A DNA stretch of 64,000 nt from Paenibacillus sp. FJAT-26967 (lineage in GTDB: Bacteria > Bacillota > Bacilli > Paenibacillales > NBRC-103111). Positions within the stretch are counted from its first letter, which is position 1; the number at the start of each line of letters is the position of its first letter. The notes beneath the pieces are model-generated. The model searched no databases. It was not told the DNA's origin and was given only the letters and a program-made list of their open reading frames with translations. Positions 42,873 to 52,018 of the stretch are shown one piece after another. Location of the stretch: assembly GCF_001541095.1 (NCBI RefSeq), contig NZ_LMXH01000003.1, positions 310,001 to 374,000 of the forward strand. The letters are read 5' to 3'. Made by a program: the position numbers and the translations under genes.

Positions 42873-43778
42873 ATGGACAAGGTGTTGCGTATTGGGATGA
42901 TCGGCCTGGATACATCACATGCCGTAGAATTTACGAAGCTGCTGAATGATCCGGCCAATCCATATCATGTACCAGGCGGCAAGGTCGTTATCGCTTATCC
43001 GGGCGGTTCGGATGATTTCGAGCTCAGCCGCTCGCGGGTCGAAGGGTTCACGAATAAGCTGCGGGACGATTTCGGTATCGAGATTGCCCATTCCCCTGCT
43101 GCGGTTGCGGCGGCGTGTGATGCCATTCTGCTGGAATCGGCGGATGGACGGGTACATGCAGAGCAGTTTCGCCAGATCGCCCCTTTCGGCAAGCCGGTCT
43201 TTATCGACAAGCCGTTTGCGGTATCTTCCCGGGATGCCGCTGACATCGCCGCTTTAGCGAAATCCGAAGGGATAGCGCTTATGAGCAGCTCATCGCTCCG
43301 CTTCGCCGAAGAAGTGACACGGGCGCTTGCGGACACCTCCAGAGGCGCGCTGCTTGGCGCGGACTGTTACGGTCCGATGGCGCTGGAGCCTACGCAGCCG
43401 GGGCTATTCTGGTACGGCATCCACATGGTGGAGATGCTGTACGCTGCACTGGGCCCGGGCTGCATGCAGGTCACCGCGTTCACGCGGGATGCGCATGACG
43501 TGGTGGTCGGCGTCTGGGCGGACGGACGCATCGGCACTGTCCGTGGCAACCGCGCCGGAAGCTTCGGCTTCGGCGCCCAGATACACCGCGAGAAGGGCAC
43601 GACCGCGGTAGACGTGGCCGCTTCGGCGAAGCCTTTCTACGCGAGCCTGCTCGAGCGCGTAATGGAGATGTTCGCCGGAGGCAGCGCCGCTGTCGGGCTG
43701 GAGGAGACGCTGGAAGTAATCCGCTTCATCGAAGCGGCCAACGAGAGCCGTGAGACGGGGCTGCCGGTACGCTTGTAG
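42873..43778 (+). CDS. Gfo/Idh/MocA family oxidoreductase
   Basis: A 301-residue dehydrogenase with an N-terminal Rossmann domain (RIGMIGLDTSH) and the motif VFIDKPFAVS that carries the conserved Lys. The C-terminal alpha/beta domain follows. NAD(P)-linked oxidation of a sugar or cyclitol is likely. The ATG at 42873 is preferred over the TTG three bases before. The codon usage is GC-rich compared with neighbours, mostly in the second half. Confidence 0.85.
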   Translation: MDKVLRIGMIGLDTSHAVEFTKLLNDPANPYHVPGGKVVIAYPGGSDDFELSRSRVEGFTNKLRDDFGIEIAHSPAAVAAACDAILLESADGRVHAEQFRQIAPFGKPVFIDKPFAVSSRDAADIAALAKSEGIALMSSSSLRFAEEVTRALADTSRGALLGADCYGPMALEPTQPGLFWYGIHMVEMLYAALGPGCMQVTAFTRDAHDVVVGVWADGRIGTVRGNRAGSFGFGAQIHREKGTTAVDVAASAKPFYASLLERVMEMFAGGSAAVGLEETLEVIRFIEAANESRETGLPVRL

Positions 43779-44099
43779 CCGCTGCTGACTTGCTGGGGCG
43801 GCTCTTGCAGCGGGTTAACGAAGAGACTTGCCCCAAGTAAGCCCCGAAGTCAGGCGGCTTTCGACTGCCCGCAATCCTGCTGAGAAAAGCGGCAGTGGAT
43901 GCCAATAACAAAGGAGCTAAGCAGATTTAAGCCGCTTAGCTCCTTTTCGTTTAAACGATCACTTTATCTAATCATGGATAGTGTCCCGTACCTCTACAAA
44001 TTATTGCTTTTGGGACAGCTTTGACAGCCTCAGATTCGGACCCGCAGCCTATCAGGAGGCGGCGCTAGTTGCCGGGATCCTAGATCGGTCGGTGTGTTC
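43779..44099. other. Intergenic stretch between converging genes
   Basis: 321 bases. It holds a clear terminator (43910-43947) and a short inverted pair TGTCCC/GGGACA at 43981-44020 that recalls an IS-end fragment. No gene is supported: a frame crossing 43981-44229 mainly overlaps the YcnI gene on the other strand. Confidence 0.5.
43910..43947. terminator. Bidirectional terminator
   Basis: AAAGGAGCTAAGC and GCTTAGCTCCTTT with an 11-base loop. Confidence 0.85.
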
Positions 44100-44744
44100 C
44101 TACGTACGCTTACGGAAAAGTGTGAGCAAGAGTGATGCTGCGCTCAGAACTACCGCTGCGATGGACAGGATCAGGGGCGTGCTGCTAGTTTCCGCACCGG
44201 CGGCTGCTTTAGGAGCTTCGGCTGCCTGATTAGGCGCAGCCGCTGTATTGCCGTGACTGTCTTTGGCCCCTTCGGCAGGCTTGGCGCTTATTTTCGTAAC
44301 GGAAGCGGGCTTGTCGGAACCTTCGGCTCCGGTCCATTCGACGACGCTGCCGTCTTTGTAGGTCTGGTAAGCTTTCCATACGATGCTGGAAGCATTGTCG
44401 GCCACTTTGCCCTGCATGCTGAACTCGGCAAATTCTGTTTTGCTGAGTCCTTCGCCTTCGGAAGTCCAGGTGACGCCGGTTATTTTCTCGGCGGCATCCT
44501 TGGCGATCTCGTATTTCCAGCCCGGTTTCGGTTCGAATCTGGAAACAGCTACCGAATCGATTGGGAATTTCACTTCGACTTTGACAGTCGGGATGTCCTT
44601 TTCAACCGGAACGCGGACGGTAAACTTCTGATAAGAGCCGGCAGGCGCTTCAGCCGGATTTACGGTTACGTGTGCGCTGGCGACTCCTGCAAAGAGCATC
44701 ATCCCCGCCATTAAAGCGGCAGCTTTGACTGCGATTTTTTTCAT
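44100..44744 (-). CDS. ycnI: YcnI-type copper-binding envelope protein (DUF1775)
   Basis: A 214-residue exported protein. The signal peptide is cut before His25, so the mature protein begins HVTVNP, the N-terminal His brace used for Cu(II) in YcnI. The DUF1775 domain (VRVPVEKDIPTVKVEVKFP...) follows. Then come a low-complexity linker and a C-terminal transmembrane helix with a basic anchor (LFRKRT). It is a copper chaperone on the outer face. The CopC-CopD partner lies 13 kb away. Confidence 0.93.
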   Translation of the reverse strand: MKKIAVKAAALMAGMMLFAGVASAHVTVNPAEAPAGSYQKFTVRVPVEKDIPTVKVEVKFPIDSVAVSRFEPKPGWKYEIAKDAAEKITGVTWTSEGEGLSKTEFAEFSMQGKVADNASSIVWKAYQTYKDGSVVEWTGAEGSDKPASVTKISAKPAEGAKDSHGNTAAAPNQAAEAPKAAAGAETSSTPLILSIAAVVLSAASLLLTLFRKRT

Positions 44745-44847
44745 TATTAAACATCCTCTCTCCTGCGTTTTCTATACTTCTACTGTATCTAATCTGCGCG
44801 GGAGAAAGAATGACTCAGGTGGGCTATTTTTATACAGAATTTGTAGA

Positions 44848-45516
44848 TTAGTTATGTAAATTTCGTGTCAAACCCTGTTTGACGGCATAGGCAGTGAGCT
44901 GAACGCGGTTATCGATCTGAAGTTTCTCGAAAATATTCTTCATGTGATTCTTAACGGTATTCTCGGAAATCAGCAGCTTGCCCGCGATTTGACGGTTGTT
45001 ATACCCTTCGGCAACATGCAGGACGATTTCGTGTTCCCTGTTGGTCAGCGGGGGAAGGGACTGGCTGGAGTGAGGCGGAGTCCCCGACATACGGAAGCGC
45101 TGCATCAGCCTGTCGGCCATTTGCCGGGCAACCTGTGAATCGTCGTCGAGAAGGGCATGTAAATACTGCATCCACTCGTCGGGGTCCATATTCTTCAGAA
45201 GATAGCCCTGGGCACCGAACTGAATAGCCGTGAACAAATCCGCGACATCATCGGATACCGTAAGCATAACGATCCGAATATGCGGGTAGAGCTGTTTAAT
45301 CTGCCGGGTAGCTTCAAGTCCGTTCACCGGGCTCATATGGATGTCCATCAGAACTACATCCGGCTGCAGGTCTCCGCACATGGGTACGACTTCCTCGCCG
45401 TTATAGGCTTCACCTACTACAGTAAAAGACGGATCGTCCTCCAGCAGGCTCTGCACGGCTTGCCGTGCCAGCGGATGATCATCCGCGATGATGACGCGGT
45501 ATGGGGTCTTTGCCAT
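44848..45516 (-). CDS. NarL/FixJ-family response regulator
   Basis: A 222-residue regulator with a receiver (DDHPLARQAVQ, phospho-Asp in VVLMDIHMSP) and a LuxR-type helix-turn-helix (LTNREHEIVLHVAEGYNNRQIA, then SENTVKNHMKNIFEKL). The kinase gene overlaps its start by 38 bases. Targets unknown; copper or envelope stress is possible from the neighbour but not shown. Confidence 0.92.
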   Translation of the reverse strand: MAKTPYRVIIADDHPLARQAVQSLLEDDPSFTVVGEAYNGEEVVPMCGDLQPDVVLMDIHMSPVNGLEATRQIKQLYPHIRIVMLTVSDDVADLFTAIQFGAQGYLLKNMDPDEWMQYLHALLDDDSQVARQMADRLMQRFRMSGTPPHSSQSLPPLTNREHEIVLHVAEGYNNRQIAGKLLISENTVKNHMKNIFEKLQIDNRVQLTAYAVKQGLTRNLHN

Positions 45517-46315
45517 TTGACTTCCTCCTTACTGAATGAACGGACAGCTCTGTCCCGCCTTCAGGCGGAGATTGGAACTTCCAGACTGCGTTCAATTCCG
45601 CTGCCCGTTTCTGCATCATGGCGAGGCCATAACGGTATCTGCCCGGATCCCCTTCAGCGAATCCGAGCCCGTTATCCGATATTCTCAGGGACCAGCTTGT
45701 CCCCGAAGCTTCCAGCTCGATCGAAGCCTGGCTGGCGCGGGAGTGCTTGCGTATATTCGTGAACGCCTCCTGGATAATCGCGAATAGCTGGACTTCCTCC
45801 CCGGGCGTGAATACTTTGTCTGCGATGCTGAGATCCTGCAAGGTTTCGATCCCGGTCAGCAGCTCCCAATCCTGAAGCCATTTCACAGCACGCAGCGTGA
45901 AGGTGCTTCCTTCTTCGGGAAGGGTGCGCAGATTATAGATCGCCTGCCTCAGGTGGTGATCTATCTCCGATACAGCAGCGGTGGCCTCTTCGGTCTTGCC
46001 CTGCTTTAACTTTACATGGATAAAAAACAACGTTTGCGCCAAGTTATCATGAAGTTCTCTGGCAAGTCTCTCGCGTTCTTCGTAAACGGCCCGTTTGGAT
46101 GTTTCCCTTGCGAGCCGGTCGTTGGTCCTCTCGATGTTGCGGAACATCCAGGTTGCGAAGAAATAAGAGAGGAGCAGGGTCAGCAGCGTAATGTACCAGT
46201 TGCCCGCTTCCATGGATAAATAGCTTAGGATAAGCTCGTGGCGGATAAACTCGAATCCTCCGATAATAAGGGCAGGCGTAATCACTGCGAGCCATTTTAA
46301 TGTTTTGAGCGACAT
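45479..46315 (-). CDS. NarL-type sensor histidine kinase (HisKA_3)
   Basis: A 278-residue kinase with two membrane helices in the first 60 residues. The H-box is RLARELHDNLAQTLFFI (HisKA_3), and the ATPase domain has the N-box EAFTNIRKHSRAS and the G-box DNGLGF. Only a few residues lie outside the membrane, so it may sense the membrane itself or a partner protein. It pairs with the overlapping response regulator. Confidence 0.9.
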   Translation of the reverse strand: MSLKTLKWLAVITPALIIGGFEFIRHELILSYLSMEAGNWYITLLTLLLSYFFATWMFRNIERTNDRLARETSKRAVYEERERLARELHDNLAQTLFFIHVKLKQGKTEEATAAVSEIDHHLRQAIYNLRTLPEEGSTFTLRAVKWLQDWELLTGIETLQDLSIADKVFTPGEEVQLFAIIQEAFTNIRKHSRASQASIELEASGTSWSLRISDNGLGFAEGDPGRYRYGLAMMQKRAAELNAVWKFQSPPEGGTELSVHSVRRKSNGKDPIPRHHRG

Positions 46316-46551
46316 AAAAGTTCCGTCCTTTACCTCCGACTCAATCTGTTCCCACTATACCCCAACAGGCAGCTGTCAACAAGGCGGGGGGCAGTAAGAC
46401 ATCAGCTTGCCGCCCCGTAGTGAATTTACTGGCAGATTTCCGGGCATAGTTCTTTTTACTTTACGGTAAACGCTTACAAAACTCTTGGGCTTACAGACTC
46501 CGCAGATAGAAAATAAGCCGGCCTGTAATCGCGCTGGCCGACTTCTTCTTA
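46316..46551. other. Intergenic region with a cre-like site
   Basis: 236 bases. GGTAAACGCTTACA at 46465-46478 matches the CcpA cre consensus TGWNANCGNTNWCA at 13 of 14 positions. A second cre-like sequence, TGTAAACGTTTGCT, is at 46934-46947. At 46511-46548 a weak minus-strand terminator follows the Sm-like gene. Confidence 0.45.
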
Positions 46552-46794
46552 TTAATAGAGCATTTCCGAGTAGGAAGCTCCTTTATTCGGATGATGCAGC
46601 GGTAAAGCAGCGTGATCGAACGGATCATGACCTTCTATGATTTCAATCATGCGGACATGCTCTAAAGGAAGCAATACGTTATTCACTTTAATTAAACCGA
46701 ATTGTTCATAATGATTGGTGATGGTACCCGTAATCGTATCTTTGCCGCAGCTGACTTTAACTTTTTTCTTTTGATAGATAAGAATATCGAACAT
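46552..46794 (-). CDS. Small Sm-like/DUF2642-like protein
   Basis: An 80-residue protein with a short beta-barrel pattern (KVKVSCGKDTITGTITNHYEQFGLIKVNNVLLPLEHVRMIEI) similar to Sm-like or DUF2642 spore-associated proteins. It ends with a flexible tail. Function unknown. Confidence 0.6.
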   Translation of the reverse strand: MFDILIYQKKKVKVSCGKDTITGTITNHYEQFGLIKVNNVLLPLEHVRMIEIIEGHDPFDHAALPLHHPNKGASYSEMLY

Positions 46795-47014
46795 GAACTC
46801 ACCTCTCTAATAAGTTATGACATGTCTGCAAGGATATTCGTCACACGTTTGATAAAAAAAAGTTAATATATTTTAACATAAGGACAATTTAAGGACTTGT
46901 CTGTAATAGGAGCGTTAGGTAAAATGTGTAGTGTGTAAACGTTTGCTGAAAAACGCCGTGCACCTTCCGGCACATTCGCTTACTAAGGAGTAGAATCGGA
47001 AAAGGGGATGCAAG

Positions 47015-48358
47015 ATGGAACTGAATATGGCGGGCAGCCGGGATGAGATACCGATTGGACTTATCGGTCCCGAAGAACTTCTGGATAAATTATTGGAAGC
47101 TGTTAAAGCGTTTCCCTCCTTTCGTCCGCTGCCGTTAGTCTGGCGTGGAGAAGGACACGATGTTGCTCAAACTCTGCAAATTATGGAGCAGGCAGAAGTA
47201 TTGCTTTTTACGGATCCGATTACGTTCAAATGGGCTAAGAAAAAAATAATGTTCCGTATCCCGGTTCATTATGTCCCTCTTACGGGAACGGGGCTGTACC
47301 GTGCCCTTTACTTTGCGCGCAGCGGAGGGGCTCCCGTATGCTTGACGGTTGACGGTCTTAACGAGCCGGCGGCGGCCAAGGCGCTCCGAGAGCTGGGGGA
47401 GAGCAGCATGGAAGTTGTATGCTACAACGGTCCCAGTGATGATCCGGTCCCGGATCTTGTCAAATTCCATAGAGAAGCGGCTCAGAAGCCGGGCACGATT
47501 GCTTTGACGGGGATGAAGGCCGTATACGATGAGTTGACCGCGGCCGGGCTTCGGACAGAATGGCTTTCACCAACGGAGCACGATATGACTTTGTCGCTGC
47601 AGCGCGCGCTATTGTCTACAGAGACAAGGCGCAGCAAGGAAGGCCAGATCGTGATCGGCTTTATTAATATAGACGGATTTCAGCGTCTTACCGAGCGCTC
47701 CGGATCGGAGCATGAGGTGCAGAGGATGAAGCTTGATCTTCACCGGATGGTTCTTGATTACGTTGAGCATCTGGACGGATATATGAATACGCTTGGCGGG
47801 GATGAATTCTTATTCATGACGACCCGGGGAATATTCGAGCGCGAGACGGGCGGCTACAAATCTATCCCGCTTGCCAGAGATATCTCGGCTATGCACGATT
47901 TGACGATGAGCATCGGTATCGGATTCGGACGCTCGGCGAATGAAGCGGGTACGCATGCTCGACTGGCGCTTAGACGCGCCAAAGAAGCCGGGGGCAACAT
48001 CACGTTCATTGTCCGCGAAGACCGCAGTGTCATCGGACCTTTGGAGATGACGGAGCCGAACCGCTTTGACTTGTCCCTGATTGATGCGGAACTTATCGGA
48101 GAAGCAAGCCGGGCCGGCATGACGCCTGCATACTTGAGCAGGCTTGTCGCTTATGTGACGCGCTTCGGCAAGCTCGATTACACGGCCCAGGAGCTTTCCT
48201 CTGTCCTGGATGTGACCGTCCGCAGCACGCACCGTTTCCTGCTTGCCTGGCAGGACGCAGGTCTGGTCGATGTGATCGGGGAGGAGCGTGGCGTGTCCAA
48301 GGGCAGGCCGAAGCAGATTTTCCGGTTGTCTTTTCTGGAAGAAAGACTACGAACTTAG
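47015..48358 (+). CDS. GGDEF-like domain regulator with C-terminal winged helix
   Basis: A 447-residue protein: an N-terminal receptor-like alpha/beta domain (residues 12-185), a GGDEF-fold domain with GGDEF at 261-265, and a C-terminal winged helix (LSSVLDVTVRSTHRFLLAWQDAGLVDVIGEERG). The metal-binding Asp of active cyclases is Asn (FINIDGF) and no RxxD inhibitory site precedes GGDEF, so it probably senses a nucleotide rather than making c-di-GMP. It looks like a transcription factor with a nucleotide-sensing middle domain. Confidence 0.75.
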   Translation: MELNMAGSRDEIPIGLIGPEELLDKLLEAVKAFPSFRPLPLVWRGEGHDVAQTLQIMEQAEVLLFTDPITFKWAKKKIMFRIPVHYVPLTGTGLYRALYFARSGGAPVCLTVDGLNEPAAAKALRELGESSMEVVCYNGPSDDPVPDLVKFHREAAQKPGTIALTGMKAVYDELTAAGLRTEWLSPTEHDMTLSLQRALLSTETRRSKEGQIVIGFINIDGFQRLTERSGSEHEVQRMKLDLHRMVLDYVEHLDGYMNTLGGDEFLFMTTRGIFERETGGYKSIPLARDISAMHDLTMSIGIGFGRSANEAGTHARLALRRAKEAGGNITFIVREDRSVIGPLEMTEPNRFDLSLIDAELIGEASRAGMTPAYLSRLVAYVTRFGKLDYTAQELSSVLDVTVRSTHRFLLAWQDAGLVDVIGEERGVSKGRPKQIFRLSFLEERLRT

Positions 48359-48454
48359 AAGACATCGGCAATTTGACGCATAAGCGGCCATAAAAAGGCA
48401 AACAATGTATACGAATCGTTTTAACACTATCAAATTCAGCTCTTAAACCAATAA

Positions 48455-48488
48455 AGAAAAAAGCCCCGTAAGGAGCTTTTTTCTTTAT
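48455..48488. terminator. Bidirectional terminator
   Basis: AAAGAAAAAAGC and GCTTTTTTCTTT, a 12-base perfect stem with a 10-base loop, between converging genes. Confidence 0.85.
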
Positions 48489-48525
48489 ATCGGGGTGCGA
48501 TGGGGAGCGGCAGTTCAAAACCGGT

Positions 48526-49119
48526 CTAATCGCGGTGCATGCGGTTCTCCACCTTTTTGCCTAGAAGCCACAGAATGAGAATGACGACTAACATAACGAG
48601 GAACTTCCAGGGCTGCCGTACAAACGACATGATGTCGTAACCGACGAAAGCCATCATAAAGACCATAACGGCTTTGCCGGATATGATGGCGGGGAGGAAC
48701 ACCCATTTATCCATTCGGGAAAGCGCCGCTACAATTACGACCAGGGATGAGGGCGTGAACGGGAAGCAGCTTAGCAGGAAGATCGTACCGAACCCGTGGT
48801 TGTGAATCCATTTCATGCCGTTGCTTACTTTGGGCCGTTGTACGAATCGCAGCATGAAAGGGACATTGGAGAGCTTGCGGAACAAGAGGAACAAGGAAGT
48901 TGCCCCGAGGCTAGTCCCCAGCCAAGAGTAAAGAAAGCCCAATCCTAAGCCGTAGGCGGCCGCATTTCCGACTACAATGGCAAACAGCGGCAGGATCGGG
49001 AGGAACGCTTCTATGAAAGTCATGAAGATTCCGGGCAGCGGTCCAAGTGATTCGTACTGGGACAACAGCTGCATGATTTTTTCTTCGGTAAGCATATTTT
49101 TTAGCGATTCCCAGTTCAC
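48526..49119 (-). CDS. TVP38/TMEM64 (VTT/DedA-like) membrane protein
   Basis: A 197-residue membrane protein of the VTT/SNARE-associated family with about five helices. It has the reentrant motif FLPILPLFAIVVGNAAAYGLGLG and the later FPFTPSSLVVIVAALS. Such proteins scramble or flip lipids, including undecaprenyl phosphate in some members. Start ATG at 49119. Confidence 0.88.
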   Translation of the reverse strand: MNWESLKNMLTEEKIMQLLSQYESLGPLPGIFMTFIEAFLPILPLFAIVVGNAAAYGLGLGFLYSWLGTSLGATSLFLLFRKLSNVPFMLRFVQRPKVSNGMKWIHNHGFGTIFLLSCFPFTPSSLVVIVAALSRMDKWVFLPAIISGKAVMVFMMAFVGYDIMSFVRQPWKFLVMLVVILILWLLGKKVENRMHRD

Positions 49120-49353
49120 GATAGTTTCAAGGGCTCCTTTTTCGGGTAGTGATGTTCAATTGGATTTTTTATTCTAGATGGAAAAGGATTTCTTCTATAG
49201 TATAACGAATGAAAATCACAATGGTTTCTTGCACCCGGATAAATCCATTGTTGAATGTACATGCGTTACTCCTTTTACATCAAATTATACTTTCGGCCGC
49301 ATGGAAGGAGAATGGGATTTATGTTGAACCGCAATCATAACGGAGGTGGCCCT

Positions 49354-49935
49354 TTGAAAGCTGACCTGACTCGTATGCAAGATTATCTCGAATGGCTCAA
49401 AACGAAAATCTATCTGGACTCTTTGTCCGACAAAGCGAAGACGCGATCTTTACGCCGCGGTGAAGTATACAAATGTAATCTGGGTAAAGGAATTGGCAGT
49501 GAAGAGGAGAAGGAGCGTCCTTGTATCGTTCTGCAGAATGATGTAGGCAATAAACATTCAGGAAATACGATTATTGCACCGATCACCCATACAGCCGGCA
49601 TTCCTAGTGTATCCGTAGAGCTTAAGGGAGAATACACTTATCTGGAAGCAGGCAAAGAAAAAAAGCTTTCCGGTTACGTGCTGCTGGCCAACGTGATGAC
49701 AATCAGCAAATCTCGTATCTCTGGAAGCTGTCTGGCTAATATCCGCAGCGAGATGGATGAAATTGAAGAAAAATTAATGGTTTCGCTGGGAATGTATAAG
49801 AAATACAAAGATCTGCTCGACAAAAAAGAACGGGATAAAGCGTTCATCAAACGTCTGCTGCAGGAAAATTACGCTCTCAAAGAAAAGCTGGATTTGTATG
49901 AGCGTCCGGACAGCGCTTCGGAAATACATGGTTGA
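49354..49935 (+). CDS. PemK/MazF-like toxin-fold protein, no adjacent antitoxin
   Basis: A 193-residue protein. Residues about 30-150 form a PemK/MazF fold (LRRGEVYKCNLGKGIGSEEEKERPCIVLQND, then NTIIAPITHT, then LLANVMTISKSRI). A helical C-terminal extension is rich in Lys/Glu (KKYKDLLDKKERDKAF...). The TTG at 49354 has GGAGGTG at a good distance; upstream ATG codons do not. MazF proteins cut mRNA, but no antitoxin gene lies nearby; the N-terminal helix (residues 1-28) or the C-terminal extension could hold the antidote role. Confidence 0.82.
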   Translation: MKADLTRMQDYLEWLKTKIYLDSLSDKAKTRSLRRGEVYKCNLGKGIGSEEEKERPCIVLQNDVGNKHSGNTIIAPITHTAGIPSVSVELKGEYTYLEAGKEKKLSGYVLLANVMTISKSRISGSCLANIRSEMDEIEEKLMVSLGMYKKYKDLLDKKERDKAFIKRLLQENYALKEKLDLYERPDSASEIHG

Positions 49936-50064
49936 CAACTTTTATTTGGTATGGTTTAATTGGTTTAACGACTTACAAATATGTTTGGTCGGTCGATCGA
50001 ATCGTACTGATAGGTCCATTACAAGTTCAAATATAAGGAGTCCGTTGATTCCTTCGCTTCTTTC

Positions 50065-50097
50065 GAAAAAAGATCTCCCGCCAGAGGTCTTTTTTTC
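50065..50097 (+). terminator. Terminator
   Basis: AAAAAAGATCTC and GAGGTCTTTTTT with a short loop and a T-run. Ends the MazF-like unit. Confidence 0.8.
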
Positions 50098-50152
50098 ATG
50101 TCTACATACTAATAAACGTTACAGATATTTTTGAAACCGGGAGGCACAAAAA

Positions 50153-50938
50153 GTGGGTACGTTTCCAAAGTTCTTGCTGGAACCATTGGGAGATCAAGCT
50201 CTACTCATAAGATTCGGTGAATCCTTCTCGGAGGAACTGAGCCGGCAGGTACTTGCGGCAGAATCGGTGCTGACACGGAACCCGTTCCCCGGACTGGTGG
50301 AGACAGTTCCTGCTTACCACACGCTGACGATCTGGTACAGTGTGCCCGAAGTACACGCTGCGCAGTCTGCGGAGCTGGCGAGAAACGTTGGGAATGGTTT
50401 ATTCCATCAAGAAGTGACGGTCTTCGAATGGGTCAGCGGACAAGTTGAGAAGCTTCTGACGCCCGATCTGCTGGAGAAGAATTACCCGGAAGCTAGTATC
50501 GGAGCGGCTGCAGGAAGAGTCAAGATCATCCCGGTGTGTTACGGAGGCGAATACGGACCTGACCTTGAAGAAGTTGCCAAGATCCATGGGCTTACAGCAG
50601 AAGAAGTAATCCGGCTGCACAGCGGTGCCTGCTACCGGGTCTATATGATCGGTTTCATTCCGGGATTTCCTTACATGGGGGGCCTTCCATCTGCTCTGGC
50701 CACGCCAAGGCGCAGCAATCCGCGGGTGCGGATCCCCGCCGGCTCAGTCGGCATCGGGGGTACGCAGACCGGTGTGTATCCGCTTGCGTCACCGGGAGGA
50801 TGGCATCTTATCGGTCGCACTCCTTATGAATTATTTACGCCTCGCCGCGATATCCCGGCTCTGCTTCAAGCCGGAGACGATGTCCGTTTTCAGCCGATTA
50901 CAGCAGCGGATTATGAGCGGATACGGCGCACTCTATAA
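50153..50938 (+). CDS. pxpB: 5-oxoprolinase subunit B (KipI-like)
   Basis: A 261-residue protein with a first-half domain (PLGDQALLIRFG) and the typical second-half motifs GFIPGFPYMGGLP and GGTQTGVYPLASPGGWHLIGRTP. With PxpC and PxpA it forms the ATP-dependent 5-oxoprolinase that opens 5-oxoproline to glutamate. It starts at GTG after GGGAGG. Named KipI in Bacillus, where it can inhibit a sporulation kinase. Confidence 0.93.
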   Translation: MGTFPKFLLEPLGDQALLIRFGESFSEELSRQVLAAESVLTRNPFPGLVETVPAYHTLTIWYSVPEVHAAQSAELARNVGNGLFHQEVTVFEWVSGQVEKLLTPDLLEKNYPEASIGAAAGRVKIIPVCYGGEYGPDLEEVAKIHGLTAEEVIRLHSGACYRVYMIGFIPGFPYMGGLPSALATPRRSNPRVRIPAGSVGIGGTQTGVYPLASPGGWHLIGRTPYELFTPRRDIPALLQAGDDVRFQPITAADYERIRRTL

Positions 50939-50959
50939 AGGAGAAGAGGTGGAATTACG

Positions 50960-52018
50960 ATGACTCTCCTGGTGAATCAGGCAGGTTTGTATACGACGGT
51001 GCAGGACCAGGGGCGAATCGGCCTGCGCCGGTACGGCATGGTACAAAGCGGAGCTATGGACCGGAGGTCTGCCAGAATAGCCAATATGCTGGTAGGTAAT
51101 CCTAGCGATGCGGCTTTATTGGAATGGACTCTCCGCGGCCCGAAGCTGACAGTCGGCAGGGATATGCTGATGGCCTTCTGCGGGGCACAGTCCGTTATCA
51201 AGGCGGACGGTCATCCCGTGAAGGGGTGGCAGGCCGTATACATTCCGGCCGGTACGGTGCTGGACCTGGGCAATGCGTCCGAAGGATGCCGCGGCTATCT
51301 TGCTGCAGCAGGCGGCATAGACGTGCCTGAGGTGCTCGGCAGCCGCAGCACGTACGTACGCGCGGCCCTTGGCGGCTTGGAGGGCCGGCCGCTTGCAGCG
51401 GGGGATAGACTGCCGATTGGCGAGCCTGGCCTGGCAGCCAATCGGCTGCTGAGGCTTCTCGCGAGAGATGGAAGCGGCGAGCGTACTGCGATGCCCGCAA
51501 GTCCGGCTGTCAAGGCGGCGCAGTGGAGTGTATCGCACACTCTGAGACCCGCCTCAGCCAAGGCAGCGGTGCTTCGTATGGTCCGCGGACACGAAGCGGA
51601 CCAGTTCGTGCCCGGGCCTCACGGCCTTGCCGGACTGCTGGGCAGCGTATACCGCGTGCTTCCGCAGTCCGACCGGATGGGCTGCAGGCTGCTGGGCACC
51701 GAGCTGCAGTTGGCAGAGCGGACCCAGATGGTGTCGGAGAGTGTAGTTCCCGGCACCATCCAAGTGCCGCCGGACGGACAGCCTATCGTACTTGGAGCAG
51801 ACAGCCAGACGACAGGCGGGTACCCCCGGATCGGCCATGTGATCTCGGCCGATCTGCCTATACTTGCGCAGCTGCCGCCGGGAGCATCGGTGAGGTTCAG
51901 CGAAGTAACACTGGAGGAAGCTCATGCTGCTATTAGAGATGAGGAGACGGATCTGCGCTGGCTTCAGGCTGCTCTGTACATGCGGATGGTAGGAATCGGA
52001 AGGAGTAGCATGTCATGA
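50960..52018 (+). CDS. pxpC: 5-oxoprolinase subunit C (KipA-like)
   Basis: A 352-residue biotin-dependent carboxyltransferase-fold protein. It shows TTVQDQGRIGLRRYGMVQSGAMD, the GGIDVPEVLGSRSTYVRAALGG block and QTTGGYPRIGHV. It works with PxpB in 5-oxoproline hydrolysis. Its stop overlaps the pxpA start by four bases. Confidence 0.93.
   Translation: MTLLVNQAGLYTTVQDQGRIGLRRYGMVQSGAMDRRSARIANMLVGNPSDAALLEWTLRGPKLTVGRDMLMAFCGAQSVIKADGHPVKGWQAVYIPAGTVLDLGNASEGCRGYLAAAGGIDVPEVLGSRSTYVRAALGGLEGRPLAAGDRLPIGEPGLAANRLLRLLARDGSGERTAMPASPAVKAAQWSVSHTLRPASAKAAVLRMVRGHEADQFVPGPHGLAGLLGSVYRVLPQSDRMGCRLLGTELQLAERTQMVSESVVPGTIQVPPDGQPIVLGADSQTTGGYPRIGHVISADLPILAQLPPGASVRFSEVTLEEAHAAIRDEETDLRWLQAALYMRMVGIGRSSMS

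Noticed and set aside
43981-44229. 82-codon ORF antisense to the ycnI 3' end
   Set aside because: Its second half is the mirror of a well-supported gene and it has no start signals.
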